Source: an uncultured Oscillospiraceae bacterium (lineage in GTDB: Bacteria; Bacillota; Clostridia; Oscillospirales; Oscillospiraceae). From it: 17,842 nucleotides of DNA. Made by a program: the position numbers and the translations under genes. Shown here piece by piece: positions 13,293 through 17,842 of this stretch. Under the pieces are notes generated by a model. That model was not told the origin of the DNA and did not search any database. It saw only the letters and a program-made list of their open reading frames with translations. The stretch lies in NCBI GenBank assembly GCA_934561175.1, contig CAKTFW010000027.1, forward strand, positions 1 through 17,842. The letters are read 5' to 3'. Numbering within the stretch: the first letter of the stretch is position 1; each line of letters starts with the position of its first letter.

Positions 13293-14011
13293 TATTCTGC
13301 ATCCGATGCGATCAGGGAGCGAAGAACAAATCCGGCGAGCATGAGACCTGCGCAGGATGGAACCCAGGAGACAGATGCGGGAGTTGGATTCCGACCGGGA
13401 GGCGGCGCTTCCAACGCCTGCGGCACAACAGGGACTTCTGGACTCCAAAGCGTCATATGGTGGACAATTCCACGGGCGCGCAGTTCTTTGCGCATAATTC
13501 TGGCCAGCGGGCAGACCTGTGTCTTAGAAATATCGGTGATCTGAAACAGTTCCGGATGGAGTTTATTACCAGTTCCCATTGCGCTGACGATTGGAATGCT
13601 GCGTTGGTGTGCATTCTGAATCAGACTGAGCTTGCAGGTGACAATATCAATTGCATCAATAATATAATGATAGTGTTGGGTAAAAAATTGTGCCTTATTC
13701 TCCTCCGTGTAGCGCAAGGGAAGCGCCGTAACTTGACAGTTCGGATTGATATCCAGAATGCGGGCGGCCATGACTTCTGCCTTGTTTTGACCGATGGTAG
13801 AGTGTAGGGCAATCAATTGCCGATTGAGATTGGTTAGGCTGACTGTGTCGTGATCGATCAATGTCAATGCACCGATACCGGCTCTGGCTAACGCTTCGGC
13901 GCAAAAGCTTCCGACGCCGCCGATGCCAAATACAGCGACATGGGAATGCTGCAGCTGTATCAATGCGTCGTGCCCAATCAACATTTCTTCTCGGAGAAAG
14001 GGATGCTCCAT
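13292..14011 (-). CDS. tcdA: tRNA threonylcarbamoyladenosine dehydratase TcdA (YrvM/CsdL)
   Basis: The 239-residue ThiF/E1-like protein uses ATP to cyclize t6A at position 37 of tRNAs to ct6A. The nucleotide-binding loop GIGGVGS is at 29-35, with the D54/D56 pair and TNLNRQ (61-66) that contact ATP. DAIDIVTCKLSLI is the region of the family's conserved aspartate and helix. A later GTGNKLHPELFQITDISKTQVCPLAR segment is diagnostic of the TcdA branch rather than MoeB or ThiF. The ATG has AAGGAG about 9 bases upstream, and a consensus promoter lies at 14045-14073. It probably shares its transcript with the two TSUP half-genes, partly limited by the hairpin at its stop. Confidence 0.93.
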   Translation of the reverse strand: MEHPFLREEMLIGHDALIQLQHSHVAVFGIGGVGSFCAEALARAGIGALTLIDHDTVSLTNLNRQLIALHSTIGQNKAEVMAARILDINPNCQVTALPLRYTEENKAQFFTQHYHYIIDAIDIVTCKLSLIQNAHQRSIPIVSAMGTGNKLHPELFQITDISKTQVCPLARIMRKELRARGIVHHMTLWSPEVPVVPQALEAPPPGRNPTPASVSWVPSCAGLMLAGFVLRSLIASDAE

Positions 14012-14044
14012 ATCGTTTGTCTCCTTCGTCTGGGGGATTGTTAA

Positions 14045-14073
14045 ATCATAGATTCCGCGACAGAAAAAGTCAA
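14045..14073 (-). promoter_or_regulatory. Sigma-A promoter of tcdA
   Basis: On the - strand TTGACT (14068-14073), 17 bases and TATGAT (14045-14050), just downstream of the terminator of the previous gene. Confidence 0.83.
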
Positions 14074-14084
14074 TCTTTCAATTG

Positions 14085-14120
14085 AAAAATCCCGGACACC
14101 AATTGATGTCCGGGATTTTT
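14085..14120. terminator. Bidirectional terminator after the foldase gene
   Basis: A 14-bp perfect inverted repeat (14085-14098 with 14107-14120), 8-base loop, with A5/T5 outer ends. It lies about 30 bases past the foldase stop on the - strand. Confidence 0.92.
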
Positions 14121-14150
14121 GATTACATGGATGTGAAGTCGGATACAGAA

Positions 14151-15749
14151 TCAATCCTTGTTGACAAACTTCATATTAAAACTGCTTGTTGTCAGGGTAT
14201 AACCGGCAGTTGCTTCGTCGGTCCAGTCAGTGAATGCCTGGTTAACGAGTGCATTGTTTGCCAGATAGTGCTGGTAGGTGTCACCGGTGCCGACATAGTA
14301 CATGATGTGATAGCCATAGGTGGTCTCTACAATGCCGGTATCGCCGGGCTTCCGGATGGGATCGAAGCACCAGTCATCAAAGCCTTCCACGGTTTGACCT
14401 TTGTAGATGTTTTCGTACAGGCCGCCGTTGGTGTTGGAGCCAGTATCTGCAGAGTTCGCATTTGCAAGCTCGCCGAAAGCTTCTGCCGTCTGATCGCCGG
14501 CCAGATAGGTATCCAGGATCGTCTGTGCACGCGCCAGTGCATCGGCCTTGGCCTGCTCCTGACGGGCTGCGGTTTCTGCCTCGTCTTCATCTGCGGTTGC
14601 AGTGACTTCTTCAGGTGCAATCAGAATATGACGGACATTGACCAGATTGTAGTCATTGTTCTCACGAGAGAGAAAGTAGACAACGCAAGCATAATTGTTA
14701 AAGGTAACGGTTGTGGTGTCGCCTGCCTGACGATTTTCGTCAAAGAGCCAGGTTGCGCACTCATCGCCGCCAAGATAGGTGCACCAGCTGTAGGTGTAGC
14801 GAGACTGCAGCGTGTCGCTGTCGATTGAGCTGTTAGCGATCGCTTCTGCGGTTGCCTGATCTTCTGTTTGCTCAAAATCTGCCATATAGGCCTGGCGGAG
14901 GAATTCGTCTTCGCTGTCGATTTTGGAGGCCATCTCATTGGCTTTGGCCTCTGCGTCGACCAATGCCGCAGCCTGTTCTTCCTCGGTCGGCGTCTGGCTG
15001 TCATCCGTTTTGCCGGTGCCGTCAAACATATAGATGCGGAAGTTTACCATGTCATAATCGAGCTGATGTTCGTTATAGTAGGCTTCCTTTTCTTCATCGG
15101 TGTAAGTGTAGCCGCTCCGAATCTGTGCGGCATAGGCACTTGCAATGTGCTGCACATGCAGATACTCGGCATAATTATCTGTATTGCAGCCCTTGCCATA
15201 GTTGGCGGCAAGCAACGCGTTTGCGGAGCTATAGCCGCGTGTTGTTGCAGAGGTCTCCATGGTGTCGATAAAGCTGGTGATATAATTCTCCGTGTCTTCA
15301 TCCAGTGTGAAACCGGCATCCATTGCCGCATCGTAGACAGCATAGGCCTCGGTGATGGCATCGTTGGTGTACGACATAAAGTATTCTTCCCAGGTCTGGC
15401 CGGTGGACTGGTCATAGATCTGCTCGCTGTACGGCTTGGTGGTATCTACCATAGAAGACCAGTTGCTGCCGTAGTTGTTCTGAATGGTGGAAATACTATC
15501 CTTATAAAAATAGTTATACATGGCAGGGGTCAGCTTATGGTCGCCAATTGTGGCGGCTGTGGTGTGTTTTTCCATAAAGCCGGTGTTCAGGAACATCAGC
15601 AGAACGAAAACCAGCACGAATACAACTGCACAGACGATGCCAAGAACAGTCTTCCAGATTGTTTTCTTCGGCTTGCTGCTGGCAGTTCTGGTCAGCTCGC
15701 CAGATTCGTACTGCTCCTGGCGTTTTTTCTTTTCACGGGATGCGCTCAT
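14151..15749 (-). CDS. Membrane-anchored PpiC-type (parvulin) peptidyl-prolyl isomerase, SurA/PrsA-like
   Basis: The 532-residue product has a basic cytoplasmic tail (1-30, rich in K and R), one membrane segment (about 30-53), then a long acidic extracellular part. A SurA-N-like region (about 65-340) precedes the parvulin domain at about 369-488. That domain starts with LVNVRHILIAPEEV and includes NTNGGLYENIYKGQTVEGFDDW and the closing TTYGYHIMYYVG. Such proteins help fold secreted proteins outside the membrane. Unlike Bacillus PrsA it lacks a lipobox and seems anchored by its N-terminal helix. A roughly 30-residue alanine/glutamate insert follows the first parvulin strand. ATG 15749 has GAGAGG 10 bases upstream; a TTG three codons earlier would touch that site. 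Confidence 0.9.
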   Translation of the reverse strand: MSASREKKKRQEQYESGELTRTASSKPKKTIWKTVLGIVCAVVFVLVFVLLMFLNTGFMEKHTTAATIGDHKLTPAMYNYFYKDSISTIQNNYGSNWSSMVDTTKPYSEQIYDQSTGQTWEEYFMSYTNDAITEAYAVYDAAMDAGFTLDEDTENYITSFIDTMETSATTRGYSSANALLAANYGKGCNTDNYAEYLHVQHIASAYAAQIRSGYTYTDEEKEAYYNEHQLDYDMVNFRIYMFDGTGKTDDSQTPTEEEQAAALVDAEAKANEMASKIDSEDEFLRQAYMADFEQTEDQATAEAIANSSIDSDTLQSRYTYSWCTYLGGDECATWLFDENRQAGDTTTVTFNNYACVVYFLSRENNDYNLVNVRHILIAPEEVTATADEDEAETAARQEQAKADALARAQTILDTYLAGDQTAEAFGELANANSADTGSNTNGGLYENIYKGQTVEGFDDWCFDPIRKPGDTGIVETTYGYHIMYYVGTGDTYQHYLANNALVNQAFTDWTDEATAGYTLTTSSFNMKFVNKD

Positions 15750-15795
15750 TCGGTTCAATCCTCTCTACGAAAAAAGTTGCAAAATATACTTGGTT

Positions 15796-15824
15796 ATTAT
15801 ACCCGATCATGTGCTTTGTTGCAA
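15796..15824 (-). promoter_or_regulatory. Sigma-A promoter of the foldase gene
   Basis: On the - strand TTGCAA (15819-15824), 17 bases and TATAAT (15796-15801), about 47 bases before the start codon. Confidence 0.85.
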
Positions 15825-15884
15825 GCGCTGTGTAAAAATTCAAAAATGAAAAATGATCTGAACAATATATCGCAGTGCTATAGA

Positions 15885-15920
15885 TTAAAAAGAAAAGCTG
15901 ACCAGCTTCCTGGTCAGCTT
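15885..15920 (-). terminator. Terminator of the 6S-like RNA
   Basis: An 11-bp perfect stem (15910-15920 with 15895-15905), loop CTTC on the + strand, is followed on the - strand by TTCTTTTTAA. It closes the structured RNA that precedes it. Confidence 0.9.
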
Positions 15921-16125
15921 CAAAATTCAACCCCCGCTTCGGCCGTTCGAGCCCAGTTATAACCTGCACAAATTGGCAGGTGGGTTGCCTCCTTGTACTT
16001 TCATTGCTTCCAACATCCAGCGGTCGCCCGCCGGGAGGCCTGCAATCCAACTACAAGAGTACAGCATCCCGATAACATGATGTGGGTTTAAAAGAGCCCG
16101 GTCTCGTACCAAGCAGGGAAGAATT
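15921..16125 (-). ncRNA. ssrS: Probable 6S RNA (SsrS)
   Basis: The only gap without a protein gene longer than 300 bases (15750-16124) holds, on the - strand, an RNA of about 200 bases with 6S architecture. The closing stem pairs 16121-16125 and 16109-16118 with 15924-15928 and 15932-15942, with one bulge and a small internal loop. A large central bubble follows, with a hairpin on its 3' side (ACCTGC/GCAGGT, 15976-15981 with 15962-15967). A terminal arm pairs CTTGTA with TACAAG and TTGC with GCAA, and ends in a 7-bp stem (16028-16034 with 16017-16023) capped by GCGA. 6S RNA mimics an open promoter and sequesters sigma-A RNA polymerase. The 5' end touches the yrzB stop codon, and I see no strong promoter of its own. 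In Bacillus one 6S RNA gene lies next to yrvM (tcdA), which is nearby here. Confidence 0.7.
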
Positions 16126-16409
16126 TAAGACTCTTCTTCGTCTTCGTAGCAGTTTTCAATAAATTCCCGGTAAACTTCTTCCAGCTCTGTCTCATCGTCG
16201 ATGGTGCAGAGAATTTCTTCTCCGTCTTCTTCCACGGCTTTCAAAAAGCTGACTTCCAGATCGGCGTCATCAGATTCCGGATCATCAGCCGGGATCAGTG
16301 CAAGATAAGAACAGCCGTTGTATTCCAGCCGGGAGAGAACTTCCAGTTCGTATTCCTTGCCGTCCTCATCGGTGATTGTAATGAAATCGTCGCCATAATT
16401 CTGGCTCAT
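16125..16409 (-). CDS. yrzB: DUF1292 family protein (YrzB-like)
   Basis: The 94-residue, strongly acidic protein starts with DDFITITDEDGKEYELEVLSRLEYNGCSYLALIPA and ends in an EEES tail. The pattern 'TDEDGKEYELEVL...EYNGxxYLAL' is diagnostic of DUF1292, a small Firmicutes family of unknown function often encoded with ruvX. Here ruvX is about 4 kb away on the other strand. The start at 16409 has GGGAGG 8 bases upstream and lies 30 bases after the predicted -10 element; an upstream in-frame ATG would overlap the promoter. The 6S-like RNA follows directly. Confidence 0.9.
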   Translation of the reverse strand: MSQNYGDDFITITDEDGKEYELEVLSRLEYNGCSYLALIPADDPESDDADLEVSFLKAVEEDGEEILCTIDDETELEEVYREFIENCYEDEEES

Positions 16410-16440
16410 ACAGCAGGCCTCCCTCTGATCTTCTGCTCTT

Positions 16441-16469
16441 ATTCTATGCGGGAGCGGGAAGAAAATCAA
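16441..16469 (-). promoter_or_regulatory. Sigma-A promoter of yrzB
   Basis: On the - strand TTGATT (16464-16469), 17 bases and TAGAAT (16441-16446). It may also supply the 6S-like RNA by read-through. Confidence 0.75.
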
Positions 16470-16520
16470 GTGGAATTTTACGGCGGCTAAACTTTACAAA
16501 AATAGTCAAGCTTCCTGTGT

Positions 16521-16784
16521 TTAAGTGCAGAAGTCTTCCAATGCAGCGCACAGTGCTGTGCGGCTGGAAACGGTTATCCCCTGCTGAAACTGGGGCTGAT
16601 CGATTTGACGCAGCAGTGCAGTCGGCATTTTGGTCTGCTGAACTTGAGCACCGGTAGATGCATCAAAAGCGGCAAGATATCCGTCGTTGTCACGCAGGAT
16701 ATAGCTATCGGCAGCCAGTGCCGCCGTTGGTAGTACTGCCAACAGCCAAAGCAGCAGCGGTGTCATGCGGAGAACTTGTTTCAT
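16521..16784 (-). CDS. Short secreted protein with BofC C-terminal-like domain
   Basis: The 87-residue product begins with a signal peptide (MKQVLRMTPLLLWLLAVLP, then an AALAAD cleavage region near 24-26). The mature part, about 60 residues, starts with SYILRDNDGYLAAFD and ends with GITVSSRTALCAALEDF. The pattern (Y-I-L-x-D-x-G-x-L-A-x-F, a variable linker, then L-x-x-I and G-I-x-V with a final helix) matches the C-terminal domain of BofC. In Bacillus, BofC is a forespore-secreted inhibitor of SpoIVB signalling. The BofC N-terminal domain is absent, so the role may differ. An in-frame ATG far upstream (17084) would overlap the divergent gene, whereas ATG 16784 has GAGGTGA 5-6 bases before it. 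No clear terminator follows. Confidence 0.75.
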   Translation of the reverse strand: MKQVLRMTPLLLWLLAVLPTAALAADSYILRDNDGYLAAFDASTGAQVQQTKMPTALLRQIDQPQFQQGITVSSRTALCAALEDFCT

Positions 16785-16801
16785 CTGATTCACCTCGACC
16801 C

Positions 16802-16831
16802 TAGTATGCCGCGGTATGAAAAAAGTATGAA
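16802..16831 (-). promoter_or_regulatory. Possible sigma-G-like promoter of the BofC-like gene
   Basis: On the - strand TTCATA (16826-16831), 17 bases and CATACTA (16802-16808). The -10 matches the Bacillus sigma-G pattern CATNHTA fully; the -35 matches partly. The same stretch is also three CATAC copies about 10-11 bases apart, so an operator is an alternative reading. The leader would be very short. Confidence 0.4.
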
Positions 16832-16876
16832 TTTTTTTGAAAACGCCGGGATACAGCGGGAAAGAATTGACAGATA

Positions 16877-16885
16877 TGCTATAAT
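16877..16885 (+). promoter_or_regulatory. Extended -10 promoter of the penicillin-binding protein gene
   Basis: TGC-TATAAT, a perfect extended -10 element, ends at 16885. No good -35 is found 17 bases upstream. The TTGACA at 16867-16872 is too close to serve this -10. The transcript would start near 16892, leaving a leader of about 77 bases. Confidence 0.65.
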
Positions 16886-16915
16886 AAATCGATAGATCAT
16901 CGGATGAAGATTTTT

Positions 16916-16945
16916 CGGGACAAATGCCGGGAGCATATTGTCCCG
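16916..16945 (+). promoter_or_regulatory. Hairpin in the leader of the penicillin-binding protein gene
   Basis: A 12-bp stem (16916-16927 with 16933-16945, one bulged A at 16937) closes a CGGGA loop. It is not followed by a T-run, so it is not a terminator. It lies 23 bases before the start codon. Confidence 0.6.
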
Positions 16946-16968
16946 CGGGTACACACGGGGGTGTTTTA

Positions 16969-17842
16969 ATGGAGAAAATACAGCAGAAAAAGAGCCGTGC
17001 ACGGCGGATCGCCGGTGGCTTTTTCAAAACGATTGGAACGCTGTTGCTGGTGGGCTTTCTGTCAGCGCTGGTTTTTGTCTGCATTTTTGCTGTTTATGTA
17101 AAGACCGACCTGACTTCCAAGCTGGACCTTTCCATGGAAGGTTTCTCTCTGGACCAGACTTCAACGATTTATTATTATGACCGTGCAAGCGGGGACTATC
17201 AGGAACTGCAGCAGCTGTACGGCACGGAAAATCGCATTTGGGCGGATTATGATGAGATCCCAAAGGACTTAATTTTTGCCTGTGTTGCAATTGAAGACAA
17301 GCGCTTTTTTGAACATAAGGGCGTGGACTGGCTGCGGACGCTGAAGGCGTCCGGCAATATGTTTTTGGGCGGCAGGACGACCTATGGCGCATCGACGCTG
17401 ACGCAGCAGCTGATCAAAAACCTGACAGAAGAGGACGAGGTTACCGTGCGTCGGAAAATTGTCGAAATTTTCCGTGCATTGGAATTTGAGAAAAAGTATT
17501 CCAAAGAGACGATTTTGGAATGGTACCTAAATAAAATCTATCTGGGTGAGGGGTGCTATGGCGTCAAGACAGCGGCGAAGGTTTACTTCGGAAAGGAACT
17601 GAAGGATCTGACAACTGCGGAGTGTGCCAGCCTGATTGGAATTACGAATAATCCTTCACTTTATGATCCTTATATTAATGAGGAAAATAACCGCGAGCGT
17701 GAGCTTACCATTCTCTGGGAGATGTACCAGCAGGGGTACATTCAATCCGAAGAGGAATATGAAGCTGCAAAGGCCCAGAAGCTTGTGTTTACCAATGGCA
17801 GCAGTGACGAAGAGGAAGTAACCGACAGCGAGTATTACAGCT
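16969..17842 (+). CDS. Class A penicillin-binding protein (GT51 transglycosylase/transpeptidase), 3' truncated by window end
   Basis: The open frame gives 291 residues and continues past the right edge. A basic cytoplasmic tail (1-15) and one membrane segment (about 21-43) precede the GT51 glycosyltransferase domain (about 85-265). It shows the catalytic motif AIEDKRFFEHKGVDW (E109), then YGASTLTQQLIKNLT, RRKIVEIFRALEFEKKYSKE with the second glutamate region, and WYLNKIYLGEGCYGVKTAA. These polymerize lipid II into glycan strands; the transpeptidase domain should lie beyond the window. The ATG has GGGGGTG about 6 bases upstream. It is divergent from the BofC-like gene and has an extended -10 promoter and a leader hairpin. 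Confidence 0.93.
   Translation, partial: MEKIQQKKSRARRIAGGFFKTIGTLLLVGFLSALVFVCIFAVYVKTDLTSKLDLSMEGFSLDQTSTIYYYDRASGDYQELQQLYGTENRIWADYDEIPKDLIFACVAIEDKRFFEHKGVDWLRTLKASGNMFLGGRTTYGASTLTQQLIKNLTEEDEVTVRRKIVEIFRALEFEKKYSKETILEWYLNKIYLGEGCYGVKTAAKVYFGKELKDLTTAECASLIGITNNPSLYDPYINEENNRERELTILWEMYQQGYIQSEEEYEAAKAQKLVFTNGSSDEEEVTDSEYYS

Noticed and set aside
15944..15960. T-arm-like GTTCGAGCCC suggesting a tRNA
   Set aside because: The flanking bases do not pair as a T-stem and no acceptor, D or anticodon arms are found; it lies in the 3' bubble side of the 6S-like RNA.
14082..15962. Long + strand open frames (248 and 364 codons) opposite the foldase gene
   Set aside because: They are mirror frames of a confirmed gene on the other strand, with no domain resemblance and no promoter.
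16091..16105. GAGACCGGGCTC followed by TTTT on the - strand as a yrzB terminator
   Set aside because: The near-palindrome would leave too small a loop and a mismatch, and it falls inside the central bubble of the 6S-like fold.
16441..16520. Terminator for the BofC-like gene
   Set aside because: Only a T-rich stretch is seen on the - strand and no convincing stem precedes it.
16867..16895. TTGACA at 16867 as a -35 element with a -10 at about 16890
   Set aside because: The hexamer 17 bases downstream is CGATAG, a poor -10; the extended -10 at 16877-16885 is much better but too close to this TTGACA.
16785..17084. N-terminal extension of the BofC-like gene up to 17084
   Set aside because: It would overlap the start of the divergent penicillin-binding protein gene and bury the signal peptide; the start at 16784 has a good ribosome binding site.

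Overview
The window looks like a chromosomal segment from a Gram-positive, low-to-mid GC Firmicute of class Clostridia, probably near the Oscillospiraceae/Ruminococcaceae. This is inferred from Firmicutes-type gene content (comEC-holA, an RNase M5-like Toprim protein, YrzB/DUF1292, a BofC-like protein, an L10-leader attenuator), strong Shine-Dalgarno sequences and consensus sigma-A promoters. It is mostly housekeeping DNA. I saw no insertion sequence, prophage, CRISPR array, tRNA or rRNA gene.

Left part (1-6657, + strand): a dense operon holding the tail of an XRE-type regulator, comEC (DNA uptake channel), holA (DNA polymerase III delta), an RNase M5-like gene, an ABC-F ATPase and a DUF218/YdcF membrane protein. 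Adjacent genes overlap or are a few bases apart, so translation is probably coupled. Then come two separately promoted + strand genes: an Mrp/NBP35-type Fe-S carrier ATPase (6808-7620), closed by a very strong bidirectional terminator, and a class I methyltransferase (7826-8434) with a roughly 110-nt leader.

Centre (8491-12009, - strand): the ribosomal/transcription cluster. A promoter at about 12000 reads rpmG (L33, 49 aa), secE, nusG, rplK (L11) and rplA (L1). A second promoter at about 9665 drives rplJ (L10) and rplL (L7/L12) through an L10-leader RNA with an attenuator. rplL ends in a terminator and is not followed by rpoB. The rpmG promoter is back to back with the promoter of ruvX (+ strand, 12066-12488).

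Right part: on the - strand lie tcdA (t6A dehydratase) followed by two overlapping half-size TauE/SafE (TSUP) permease genes, a membrane-anchored PpiC-type foldase, a structured RNA whose fold matches 6S RNA, yrzB (DUF1292) and a short secreted BofC-like protein. Divergent from the last is a class A penicillin-binding protein gene that runs off the right edge.

The most unusual points are regulatory: the hairpin that buries the ribosome binding site of the first TSUP half-gene, the sigma-G-like promoter in front of the BofC-like gene, the structured leaders of rpmG and of the penicillin-binding protein gene, and the 6S-like RNA touching the yrzB stop codon. I found no convincing new multi-gene system.
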